NCBI GenBank assembly: GCA_964630925.1
Contig: CAZVZK010000041.1
Location: 7,673 to 71,672 of the forward strand
DNA length: 64,000 bases
Source: RGDT01 sp964630925
Lineage (GTDB): Bacteria > Planctomycetota > Planctomycetia > Gemmatales > Gemmataceae
Reading direction: 5' to 3'
Position numbers and translations under genes: made by a program. The notes under the pieces were generated by a model. That model was not told the DNA's origin. It was given only the letters and a program-made list of their open reading frames with translations, and searched no databases. Positions within the stretch are counted from its first letter, which is position 1. Each line of letters opens with the position of its first letter. Of this stretch, positions 16,818 through 24,887 are shown one piece after another.

Positions 16818-16907
16818 CACGGAGGAGCAGGAGAGGGGAGACAGGCAGGGCGGTAGAAAGAGACATTTCTACCACCCTGCCTGTCTCCCCTCTCCTGCTC
16901 CTCCGTG
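16818..16907. terminator. 42-bp near-perfect hairpin between convergent genes
   Basis: Arms 16818-16859 and 16866-16907 pair along 42 bp with a single G.T wobble and a 6-nt loop. The purine-rich arm begins CACGGAGGAGCAGGAGAGGG. It lies 18 nt after one stop codon and 46 nt before the stop of the facing gene, so it could serve as a terminator in both directions. The length is far beyond what termination needs. Confidence 0.75.
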
Positions 16908-16952
16908 CCTCCGTGGTGCGCCCTCTTCCGCCTTGGGGGGTGCCGGTGAGGG

Positions 16953-18092
16953 TCAGTCCTTGCGCATCCCGAAGCGCCACACGATCCACGCCCCCCCGAG
17001 CAGCACGACGGCGGACAGGACGGTCACGAAGACGATCTCACTGGGGTGGATCCGTTCGACGTACTGGTACCGGATGATCGGCGGGCGGACGCGCTCATCC
17101 TGCGACGCGGACTTCGCGAAGTACACCTCATCCGTGCCCTGGCGCGGCGTGGCCGGGTCGCTGAACTCCGTCAGCCACGCCCCCTCGGGGGCGGACGCCC
17201 TCGTCGTCCGCAGCTCGTCGTCCTTCCTGTCGCCGTTGATGCCCTTCGTGAGCGCCTCCGCCTGGTCGGCGGTCAGCGCCCTGGAGTGCTCCGTGCGGGC
17301 GTGCCACGCCCCGTCGGCGCCGAGCGTGCCGTCGAACCGGCCCGTGCCGACGAAGAACACCTTGAGCAGCCGCGGCGGGCCGGTGTAGTTCTTCGGGCGG
17401 GCGTCGGCCGGCTCGCGGTAGGGGTAGAACGGCTTCTCGGTCTCGAAGGTCATGCGGACGGCGTTGGACGACAGCCCGCCGGCCGCCGCGTTCTCCTTCT
17501 TGAACTGGAACGCGGTGATGACCCACTCGTTCTTGACGTACCAGTCGAGCCACTCGGTCAGGGCCGGGCGGGCGTCGTAGCCGTGCTTGCCCAGCCACTG
17601 ACGCAATTTCTCCGCGTCGGTGGCCCGCAGGATGACGGCGTCCAGGCCGGCCACCTTGACGCGGTCCAGCACCTCAACCGCGGCGCGGGGCGGCGGGCCC
17701 TTCTCCTCGGGGGCGGCCCTGGCGCCGACGGCGAAGTCATTCCGCGTCACGCCGCCGAACATGCTGCGGTAGACGTACTTCGTCTCGACCTTCACCTCGG
17801 CCTTCGTCCACTGTTCGAGCATGGTGAACGTGCTGTCGGGCACCTCGGAGAGCTTCGGCATGGTCGGCGTGGGGACGAGGAAGCCGAAGTAGGCCGCCGA
17901 CGTGTCGAAGTTGGCGCGGCGGATGAAGTGCTCGGTCTTCGTCTTCTCGTCCCAGACGATGAGGGCGGATTCGCTGGCGATGCGCACCTCATCGCCCTTC
18001 TTCATGACAGGGGCACAGCCGTGCGCCTTCGGCAGGAGGCCGAGGGAGACGATCGTCGCGGCGAGGAGGCAGATCGGTAGGTGGCGCCTCAT
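16953..18092 (-). CDS. DUF2330 family exported protein with C-terminal membrane anchor
   Basis: 379 aa. A signal peptide (MRRHLPICLLAATIVSLGLLPKAHGCAP) is followed by the DUF2330 domain: ESALIVWDEKTKTEHFIRRANF, YFGFLVPTPTMPKLSEV and NEWVITAFQFKKEN. A C-terminal transmembrane helix (IVFVTVLSAVVLLGGAWIVWRF) and a short basic tail follow. I chose 18092 because GGAGG is nine bases away from this ATG, whereas the ATG at 18101 touches it directly. DUF2330 function is not known. Confidence 0.85.
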   Translation of the reverse strand: MRRHLPICLLAATIVSLGLLPKAHGCAPVMKKGDEVRIASESALIVWDEKTKTEHFIRRANFDTSAAYFGFLVPTPTMPKLSEVPDSTFTMLEQWTKAEVKVETKYVYRSMFGGVTRNDFAVGARAAPEEKGPPPRAAVEVLDRVKVAGLDAVILRATDAEKLRQWLGKHGYDARPALTEWLDWYVKNEWVITAFQFKKENAAAGGLSSNAVRMTFETEKPFYPYREPADARPKNYTGPPRLLKVFFVGTGRFDGTLGADGAWHARTEHSRALTADQAEALTKGINGDRKDDELRTTRASAPEGAWLTEFSDPATPRQGTDEVYFAKSASQDERVRPPIIRYQYVERIHPSEIVFVTVLSAVVLLGGAWIVWRFGMRKD

Positions 18093-18162
18093 GGATGGCA
18101 TCCTCCGGGGAGCGATTCTCTCCCCGTTGTATGCCCGCCGGGCGCCCGGCGTTGAAAACGGG

Positions 18163-18196
18163 GCGGCGGGCGCGCCCTCCCTGGCGCGCCCGCCGC
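18163..18196. terminator. 14-bp perfect GC hairpin after the PhoX-like gene
   Basis: Arms 18163-18176 and 18183-18196 (GCGGCGGGCGCGCC) pair exactly around a 6-nt loop, starting 11 nt beyond the stop of the minus-strand gene. It is the likely terminator of that gene. Confidence 0.6.
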
Positions 18197-18207
18197 TTTG
18201 GAGCGGG

Positions 18208-20466
18208 TCAGTTCTGCCGCTCGCTGGGCTGGAGGGTCACCGAGTCGAGGCCGTAGGCCCAGAACCAGTCGAGGTTGCCGCCGCCGGACAGGGTGTCGGC
18301 GGCGCCGTCCTCGGTCACGGTGGTGGAGGTGAGGAGCGAGGCCAGCGCGTCCACGCGCTTCTTGTACGCGCCGTTGGCCAGCCAGGCGTCGAGGACGGCG
18401 GTGAGGTCGGCGGTGGTGTTGCCGCCGATGACGATGTCGCTGTCGGAGCCGCCGGCCAGGGTGTCGGCGCCCGCGCCGCCCACGAGGATCGAGCGGCCGC
18501 CGCCGGCGCTGATGGAGTCGTTGCCGAGGCCGCCGAGGAGGATGGCCGCCTGCTGGACGTTGGCGTCGGCGGAGACGGAGTCGCTGCCGGCGCCCGCGTC
18601 GATGCTCAGACGCGACACCTTCTTGTTGTCGAAGGTGAACGTCTGGCCGTTGACGGACACGGTCAGGTTCTGGCCGTGGCGGGTGACCGAGATGTCGTCG
18701 TCGTTGACCGTCCCCTGGACGGTCAGGACGCCGCCGGACAGGGTGGCCGTCGGCACGTTGGTGTCCATCAGCAGGAGCTGCCCGCCCTCGACCAGCTCGC
18801 CGCCGAGGCTGTAGTGGGCCTGGACGTCGACGAGGAACTTGCCCGCGCCCAGGATGTGCGACACGTCGATGATGCCCGACGACTCCTCGTCGCGGGTGAA
18901 CGGGGAGGTGGGGGCGGTGACGGCCGGCGGGGTGGCGGGGTTGTTGTCGGCGTCCACGAGGTCGCCGAACCGGGCCGGGTCGTGCTTGGCGACGAGGACG
19001 AGGTCGTCGGTGGCGATGTCGTACATCCAGATCTTGCTGTTGTGGTCCTGGTTGCCGACGTCCTCCTGGATCCAGACCTTGCCGTCGCCGTCCACCGTCA
19101 TGTTGTCGAACATGTTGCCGGCCTCGGTGCCGTCGAGGAGGGCCTCGATGGTCCCGCCGGCGGCCGGGTTCGTGATGTCATCGAACCGGAGCCGGTACAG
19201 CCGGCTGCGGCCGACGGTGGTGCCAACCCCGTCCTTCACCTGGTCGTACTGGTCGGTGGTGACGAAGTAGTAGTCGTTGGGGTTGTTCGGGTCCCACTGC
19301 CCGTCCTCGGGGCGGAAGAACTGGGTCCCGCCGACGCTGTCGCTCTTCGCCTCCAACTGGGCGAACGTCAGCCCGGACACGTCGCCCTCGGCCTGGAGGC
19401 TGAACCGGCCGCTCAGCGGCGTGGTGCGGATCTCGTTGGTCGCCCCGGTGGAGTCCGGGATCAGGTTGTCCACCCGCAGGACGTACAGTTGGTCGGCGGC
19501 GGACTGGCGGGTCAGGCCGGCCCGCTCGACCACGTTGCCCGTCGTCTGCTTGTCGCCGACCCAGAAGTAGAGCTGCCCGCCCGTGCTGTCGTCCATGCCG
19601 ACGACGACCGTCTTGCGCTGGGCGTACGGGCTGGCGAGGTTGTTCTCCCACGGGAACAGGCCGGCGTGCGGCAGCTCGTAGGCCGTCCGCGACTGGTCGC
19701 CGGCGAGGCGGCTGTCGTCGGTGGCGATGAAGGCGAACTGGCGGCCGAAGTCGATGCGTGCCTCCGGCCCGAGGTCGCCGCCGGCCGCGGCCGAGGTGGC
19801 GATGCCGCCGGACTCCTCGCCGCTCTGGAAGATGCGGGCGTCGGTGCCGTAGAAGATCCCGGTGGACGGGTCGGTCCACCCGTACGCGCCGGGGTCGGCC
19901 AGGTCGGCCGAGCAGAGGCGGGCGATGATCGTCGTGTCGCCGGCGCGGAAGCCGGCGTGGACGGCCCCGGTGGCCGGGTCGTTGTCGCTGAGGTAGATGC
20001 TGGTGACGTTGGCGAGGAAGTCCTCGACCTTGGCGACGGACAGGTCGCTCTTGTTGATGGTCCAGCGCGACACGAACGCCCCGGCGTTGCCGTGGGCCCG
20101 CGCCACGCCGACCGGGGTGGCGACGCCCGAGGAGTTGATGGAAACGGGCAGCTCGTGGTTCATGAGCAGCGTGAACGTGCCGTCTCCGTTGTCGTACGCG
20201 CCCAGGCCGTCCATGATGCCCACGGCCTTGTACGGGGTGACCCCGTCGGGCTTGGTGTTCACGCTGTCGCCGACGGTCATGATCGAGGTGAACTGCACGG
20301 CCGGAGCGACGGGAACGAGGTACGGGGTGGCGCTGCTCGACGGCCCCTGGATGCCGGTCAACGGCGTGGCGCTCAGCACCTCGCGGCTCTCCAGCGTCTC
20401 CAGCGTGGGGCGGAAGCTGGCGCGGGCGCGGACCTTCCGCGCCCGGCCCATGTTGGTCCGGTCCAT
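18208..20466 (-). CDS. PhoX/DUF839-like secreted phosphatase-type protein with RTX repeats
   Basis: 752 aa. The start at 20466 has GAGGAG six bases upstream. The N-terminus has the planctomycete motif LETLESREVLSATPL (about 20-35). The body matches the DUF839/PhoX beta-propeller: FTLLMNHELPVSINSSGV, ARAHGNAGAFVSRWTI, FQSGEESGGIATSAAAGG, ETSGIIDVSHI-like EESSGIIDVSHILG, and MTVDGDGKVWIQEDVGNQ. PhoX enzymes use Ca2+/Fe3+ and conserved Glu residues. A C-terminal section (about 575-700) has RTX-type motifs (GGLGNDSISAGG, VGGAGADTLAGGSDSDIVIGG). It probably acts on phosphate esters at the cell surface. Activity is inferred from the family only. Confidence 0.85.
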   Translation of the reverse strand: MDRTNMGRARKVRARASFRPTLETLESREVLSATPLTGIQGPSSSATPYLVPVAPAVQFTSIMTVGDSVNTKPDGVTPYKAVGIMDGLGAYDNGDGTFTLLMNHELPVSINSSGVATPVGVARAHGNAGAFVSRWTINKSDLSVAKVEDFLANVTSIYLSDNDPATGAVHAGFRAGDTTIIARLCSADLADPGAYGWTDPSTGIFYGTDARIFQSGEESGGIATSAAAGGDLGPEARIDFGRQFAFIATDDSRLAGDQSRTAYELPHAGLFPWENNLASPYAQRKTVVVGMDDSTGGQLYFWVGDKQTTGNVVERAGLTRQSAADQLYVLRVDNLIPDSTGATNEIRTTPLSGRFSLQAEGDVSGLTFAQLEAKSDSVGGTQFFRPEDGQWDPNNPNDYYFVTTDQYDQVKDGVGTTVGRSRLYRLRFDDITNPAAGGTIEALLDGTEAGNMFDNMTVDGDGKVWIQEDVGNQDHNSKIWMYDIATDDLVLVAKHDPARFGDLVDADNNPATPPAVTAPTSPFTRDEESSGIIDVSHILGAGKFLVDVQAHYSLGGELVEGGQLLLMDTNVPTATLSGGVLTVQGTVNDDDISVTRHGQNLTVSVNGQTFTFDNKKVSRLSIDAGAGSDSVSADANVQQAAILLGGLGNDSISAGGGRSILVGGAGADTLAGGSDSDIVIGGNTTADLTAVLDAWLANGAYKKRVDALASLLTSTTVTEDGAADTLSGGGNLDWFWAYGLDSVTLQPSERQN

Positions 20467-20651
20467 GTGCATCTCCTCGTGTGTTCGACCCGTCCAGCGG
20501 GCCTTCCTTCGCGTGAGTTGTCAAATTAGGGCCCCTGGGGGGGCCTGGCGGTGAATACCCCGTGAAGGTTGCGCGTGCGGACGCGGCACTCGCCGCACCC
20601 CGGCGGCGGGCGTATCGTGACCCGACACGCCCGGGAAAGAGCGAGGCCGCC

Positions 20652-22337
20652 ATGTCCGCCGACACGCCGAACCGCACCAGCCTGACCACGACCGGCGGCC
20701 CCGGACGCGCCCCCAACCGCGCCATGCTCCGCGCCGTCGGCTTCCACGACGAGGACTTCTCCCGCCCCCTCGTCGGCGTCGCCAGCCTCCACTCCGACAT
20801 CACCCCCTGCAACGCCCACCTCGACCGGCTGGCGCGCAAGTGCATCGAGGGCGTCCGCGCCGCCGGGGGCGTCCCCCAGATCTACGGCGCCCCCACGGCG
20901 TCCGACGGGATCATGATGGGCCACCAGGGCATGCGCTATTCCCTGGTGTCCCGTGAGGTCATCGCGGATAGTCTCGAGGTCGTCTCCGGCGGCATGAACC
21001 ACGACGGCCTCATCGCCCTGGGCGGCTGCGACAAGAACATGCCCGGCTGCCTGATGGCGATGGCACGCCTCAACGTCCCCTCGGTGTTCGTCTACGGCGG
21101 CAGCATCATGCCCGGCGTCGGCAGCGAGGGCGAGGTGCTGGACATCGTCAGCATCTTCGAGGCCGTCGGACGCCACCAGGCCGGCAAGATCGATGACGGC
21201 AAGCTGCACAACGTCGAGTGCGAGTCCTGCCCCGGCGCGGGGGCGTGCGGCGGCATGTACACCGCCAACACCATGTCCAGCGCCATCGAGGCCATGGGCA
21301 TGTCGCTCCCCTTCGACGCCAGCTACCCCGCCGTGACCGCCGCCAAGGAGCGCGAGGCGTTCCTGGCCGGGCAGGCGGTGGTGCGGCTGGTCGAGAAGGA
21401 CATCAAGCCACGCGACGTCATCACGCGCGAATCATTGGAGAACGCCTACACGCTCGTTCTTGCTCTTGGCGGCAGCACCAACGCCGTGCTGCACCTGATG
21501 GCCATCGCCCGCGAGGCGGCCGTGCCCTGGACGCTCGCCGACTTCGACCGCCTGGGCCGCAAGGTGCCGCACCTGGCGGACCTGAAGCCGGGCGGGCGTT
21601 ACGTCATGAACGACCTGCACCGCGTGGGCGGAACGCCGGCGGCGCTGCGGGCGCTGCTCGACGCCGGCCTGCTCCACGGCGGCTGTCTGACGGTGACGGG
21701 CCGCACCCTGGCGGAGAACCTGGCCAACGTGCCGAGCGTGTACTCGCGGCCCCAGGACGTGATGCTGCCCATCGACAAGCCGATGCACCCGACGGGGCAC
21801 ATCATCGTGCTGCACGGCAACCTGGCCCCGGAGGGGGCGGTCGCCAAGGTGGCGGGGCTGAAGGCCCGCAAGATCACGGGGCCGGCGCGGGTCTTCGACG
21901 GCGAGGAGGCGTGCTTCTCAGCCATCCAGGCGCGGGCCATCAAGCCCGGAGACGTGGTGGTGATCCGCGGCGAGGGGCCGGTCGGCGGGCCGGGCATGCG
22001 CGAGATGCTCTCCGTGACCGCCGCCTTGATCGGCCAGGGCCTCGGCGACCAGATCGGCCTGATCACGGACGGGCGCTTCAGCGGCGGGACGCACGGCCTG
22101 GTGGTGGGCCACGTCGCCCCGGAGGCGTGGGTGGGCGGCCCCATCGCCCTCTTGAAGGAGGGCGACCGCGTGACCATCGACGCCGACGAGCGGTCGCTGT
22201 CCGTCGCGCTGGACGACGCAGAGATGGCGAGGCGGCGCTCGGCGTGGAAGGCGCCGGGGCCGCGCGTGGAGCGCGGGGTGCTGGCGAAATATGCGCGGTG
22301 CGTGCGCTCGGCGTCGGAGGGCGCGGTGACGAGCTGA
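20652..22337 (+). CDS. ilvD: Dihydroxy-acid dehydratase
   Basis: 561 aa. Converts 2,3-dihydroxy-isovalerate and 2,3-dihydroxy-3-methylvalerate to the 2-keto acids for valine and isoleucine synthesis. Iron-sulfur and Mg2+ motifs are all present: NAHLDRLA, GGCDKNMPGC, CPGAGACGGMYTANTM, and the C-terminal DGRFSGGTHGLVVGHVAPEA. The start was chosen because AAAGAGCGAGG lies just before the ATG. It is a single gene with no other ilv genes nearby. Confidence 0.97.
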   Translation: MSADTPNRTSLTTTGGPGRAPNRAMLRAVGFHDEDFSRPLVGVASLHSDITPCNAHLDRLARKCIEGVRAAGGVPQIYGAPTASDGIMMGHQGMRYSLVSREVIADSLEVVSGGMNHDGLIALGGCDKNMPGCLMAMARLNVPSVFVYGGSIMPGVGSEGEVLDIVSIFEAVGRHQAGKIDDGKLHNVECESCPGAGACGGMYTANTMSSAIEAMGMSLPFDASYPAVTAAKEREAFLAGQAVVRLVEKDIKPRDVITRESLENAYTLVLALGGSTNAVLHLMAIAREAAVPWTLADFDRLGRKVPHLADLKPGGRYVMNDLHRVGGTPAALRALLDAGLLHGGCLTVTGRTLAENLANVPSVYSRPQDVMLPIDKPMHPTGHIIVLHGNLAPEGAVAKVAGLKARKITGPARVFDGEEACFSAIQARAIKPGDVVVIRGEGPVGGPGMREMLSVTAALIGQGLGDQIGLITDGRFSGGTHGLVVGHVAPEAWVGGPIALLKEGDRVTIDADERSLSVALDDAEMARRRSAWKAPGPRVERGVLAKYARCVRSASEGAVTS

Positions 22338-22774
22338 GGCAAGGGACGCCTGCGTCGGCTACCGGTTCACTGCCTGCGATGGACGCGAGGCCCCGTCGGG
22401 CGCCGAGGCACGTGGCAGAGCCTTCCCCCTCTGCCGGGTGCTACCCGCCCCGCAAGATCACCGAAACGTGTTACCCGCCTTTGAACCACGCCTGCCCAAC
22501 ATTGAGAGAGGTGGGCAGGTGACTCGCGGGGGTGGCCAGGTGACTCGGCGCCCGACGGGGCCTCGCGTCCGCCGCTGGCAGGCGTAGGCGGCCATCGGCA
22601 CGCGGAGGCCCTCACACGCCTCGGCCGTCTTCATTTCAAGTTCGTGTGTGGGGGTCTGAAATGAAACGCAATTCACCCCCCCCGCCACACCCCACCCACC
22701 CAGATCAGCCGGCGGTCCAGGGCGTGGCCCATCGGCTTACCGGACGCCGGGCGCTGGGCCGCGCCCCGCCGGGG
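22338..22774. other. Intergenic region with a GTGACTC repeat and a purine hairpin
   Basis: No gene seen. It holds a third, degenerate member of the GTGACTC repeat family (entered separately). It also has an inverted CATTTCA/TGAAATG pair at about 22632-22663 next to a C-rich run. These are the same two elements, in the same style, as at 4.9-5.2 kb. Confidence 0.55.
22510..22551 (-). repeat. GTGACTC dispersed repeat, degenerate copy B
   Basis: GGTGGGCAGGTGACTCG followed by GGTGGCCAGGTGACTCG, i.e. two units of the reverse complement of the 40.9-kb copy, where GGTGGCCAGGTGACTCG occurs exactly. Just upstream, CCTGCCC (from about 22492) and GGGCAGG form a hairpin across a 15-nt loop. Confidence 0.6.
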
Positions 22775-24466
22775 TCAGTGCAGGGCGATGGCCCGGCCGT
22801 AGCCGCCACGCATCCCCCGGATCTTGACCGGGGCGAACAGGAAGAAGGCGTCCTTGTCGGCGATGGCGCCCAGGCCGGTCAGGAACTCGACGGCCAGCAG
22901 GCCGCGCGTGGCGGCCAGCCAGGCGGTGGACAGGGCCTGCTCGCGGACGACGCCGCCCAGCGTCGGGCCGTCGGTGCCGACGCAGCGGACGCCCTTCTTC
23001 GCCAGGTACTCGATGACCTCGGCGTCCGGCGTCGGCCAGCCCTCCGCCTTGCCGGCGAGCGGGGCGGCGAACAGGGGGTCGAGGGCCGGCAGCTCCGGCA
23101 GCGGCTTGAAGTGCCTGTCGGAGTGGCCGGACCAGAACAGCACCACGTCGCCCGCCTTGATCTCCCCGGCGCGTTTCTCGTACTGCTTGACGAGCGCGAG
23201 GGGGATCGTCGGCGAGGCCGGCCAGTCGGCCTCCTTCGTGGTGCCGACCAGCTTGCGTACGTCGATGACGCGGGCGCGGCCCATCATCTCCTCGAGCGGC
23301 ACCTGCTCCGTTGTGCGCGTGCCGTCACCGAGCGGGCCGTGCTTCGCCTCGAACTTCTTGACCTGGGCACGGAGGGCGGGGGTGTACGCCGCCCTGTCGA
23401 ACCCGGAGGGCGGGAGCGAGAAGCTCGGCAACACGACGTGGGTGCCGGCCATGCTGTCGAGCATGTGCGTGCGGGCGAAGTAGGGGCCGCGGGCCTTGTC
23501 GAAGGCGTTGAGGGTCTTGGCGACGTAGCGGCCGGCCTCCTCGCCGGGCAGGTGGCCGGGCCACGTCACGGGGTAGTCCTCGTGCAGGGTGACGGTGAGG
23601 TCGGCCACCTGCTTCTTGCGTGCGGAGGCGATCAGGCGGGCGGCCAGTTTGGCGTCGGTGATGCCGAGGCAGCGGCACTCGCCGCCGGAGCCGCCGGCGT
23701 GCTTGACGGGCAGCATGGCGTAGAAGGCGCCGGCCGCTGGGAGGGCGCCGAGGTTGGTGGCGCACTCGACCCACACCATGCCGCGCTTGCCGCCGGCCTG
23801 GTGCGTGGCGACGGCGAGGTCGGGCAGCGGCCCCATGCTGGCGCCGTCGAGGCCAAGCGTCATCACCCCGCGGTCCGCGAGGTAGGTCATGGTCTCGGGC
23901 GTCGGGGCCGGCCAGCCCGGCGTGTCCTTGCGCAGGGCCGACTCGACGAACCGCTCGCCGCCCCTGGCGAGCGGCTTGTAATAGAGGTCGCTGTAGCCGC
24001 TGTGGAACAGCACCACGTCGCCGGCCCGCAGCGCCCGGTGCTTCTTCTCCCACTCCTTGACCACCTCGGGGCGGATGAGGAAGCTCGCGCCGTTGGCGGC
24101 CTTGTCGCGTGACTTCGTGACGTCGATGACGCACGCCTCGCCGCAGAGCTGCCACGCGGGCACCTTCTCGCCGGTGATCAGCCCCATCGGCCCGGCGCCG
24201 GGGAGTTTGGATCCGGGCGGCGGGACGAAGTGGGCGGGCGCGTCCCACTGCGTGCCCGTATGCTCGTCGATGGCCAACTGGTCGCGGTGATACGCGCTCC
24301 GCCCGAACGTGCGCGTGGCCGTCATGGTGAACGGGGTCATGCCGACCGGCCAGATGCACGGCAGGTCGGGCGCGACGAGGAGGGAGAGGTCCTTCACCGC
24401 GCCTTTCGGCACCTCGGCGTGGGCCGCGCAGGCCGACAACGCGAAACAGACGATCACGGTCCTCAT
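22775..24466 (-). CDS. Exported protein with two tandem cyclase (kynurenine formamidase-like) domains
   Basis: 563 aa. A signal peptide (MRTVIVCFALSACAAHAEVP) precedes two cyclase-family hydrolase domains. The first (about 25-290) keeps the metal-binding motif IDEHTGTQWDAPAHF. In the second (about 300-560) the matching place reads MLDSMAGTHVVLPSF, so the first His and the Asp/His of HxGTxxDxPxH are lost. Other landmarks repeat in both halves: AGDVVLFHSGYSDLYYKPL and AGDVVLFWSGHSDRHFKPL, then YLADRGVMTLGLDG and YLAKKGVRCVGTDG. I infer one active and one structural domain. Its ATG overlaps the stop of the broken upstream gene. Confidence 0.85.
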   Translation of the reverse strand: MRTVIVCFALSACAAHAEVPKGAVKDLSLLVAPDLPCIWPVGMTPFTMTATRTFGRSAYHRDQLAIDEHTGTQWDAPAHFVPPPGSKLPGAGPMGLITGEKVPAWQLCGEACVIDVTKSRDKAANGASFLIRPEVVKEWEKKHRALRAGDVVLFHSGYSDLYYKPLARGGERFVESALRKDTPGWPAPTPETMTYLADRGVMTLGLDGASMGPLPDLAVATHQAGGKRGMVWVECATNLGALPAAGAFYAMLPVKHAGGSGGECRCLGITDAKLAARLIASARKKQVADLTVTLHEDYPVTWPGHLPGEEAGRYVAKTLNAFDKARGPYFARTHMLDSMAGTHVVLPSFSLPPSGFDRAAYTPALRAQVKKFEAKHGPLGDGTRTTEQVPLEEMMGRARVIDVRKLVGTTKEADWPASPTIPLALVKQYEKRAGEIKAGDVVLFWSGHSDRHFKPLPELPALDPLFAAPLAGKAEGWPTPDAEVIEYLAKKGVRCVGTDGPTLGGVVREQALSTAWLAATRGLLAVEFLTGLGAIADKDAFFLFAPVKIRGMRGGYGRAIALH

Positions 24467-24790
24467 GGCATCCCCCTGTGGCCCAGCGCCAAACGGTGCT
24501 TCGCCGTCGCCTTCTCGGCCGCCTCGCGCGTCGTGCCGTTGACCAGCACGGCCCGCATCACGATTTGATACCGACGCCCGGCCTTGTAGTCCGCGATGAA
24601 GACCTGGAAGTCCCAGGCGGGGTTGGCCTTCCCGCCGCCCGAGGGCGACTGCGTCAGGCGGGCCGTGTCCTCTGGCCGGAAGATCTAGGCGAAGGCGGCC
24701 GCGCCCGCGCCAGCGGTTCGGTGACATCCAGCTCGGCTTGTCGCCCCCGAGGTGCCGGGAGGTCTCGATGGGCACCTTCGCCGGCTTCAT
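24463..24790 (-). pseudogene. Broken gene upstream of the cyclase
   Basis: Two stretches of plausible protein lie in different frames. An N-terminal piece reads VPIETSRHLGGDKPSWMSPNRW. A later piece (IFRPEDTARLTQSPSGGGKANPAWDFQVFIADYKAGRRYQIVMRAVLVNG...ALGHRGMP) is preceded by an in-frame TAG and ends in a TGA overlapping the cyclase ATG. The later piece resembles a conserved planctomycete protein of unknown function, as far as I can tell by eye. A frameshift plus a stop suggest a decayed gene formerly coupled to the cyclase gene. Confidence 0.5.
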
Positions 24791-24887
24791 CGCTTTCCTT
24801 CAGCCACGATTCTACGGGCCAGCCTGGGTTGCAACGCCGGCCGATGCCCGGTCCTTACAATGGTGGCGCCCAGCGGGTACAAGGTTC

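Noticed and set aside
24467..24790. An N-terminal extension of the cyclase gene to 671 aa
   Set aside because: The extension is low-complexity in the cyclase frame, while another frame shows better protein-like sequence. The start at 24466 has a proper signal peptide.
24829..24861. A full sigma70 promoter for the UbiD gene
   Set aside because: TTGCAA and TACAAT are 21 bp apart, which is too far for a standard promoter. Only the -10-like box is mentioned.
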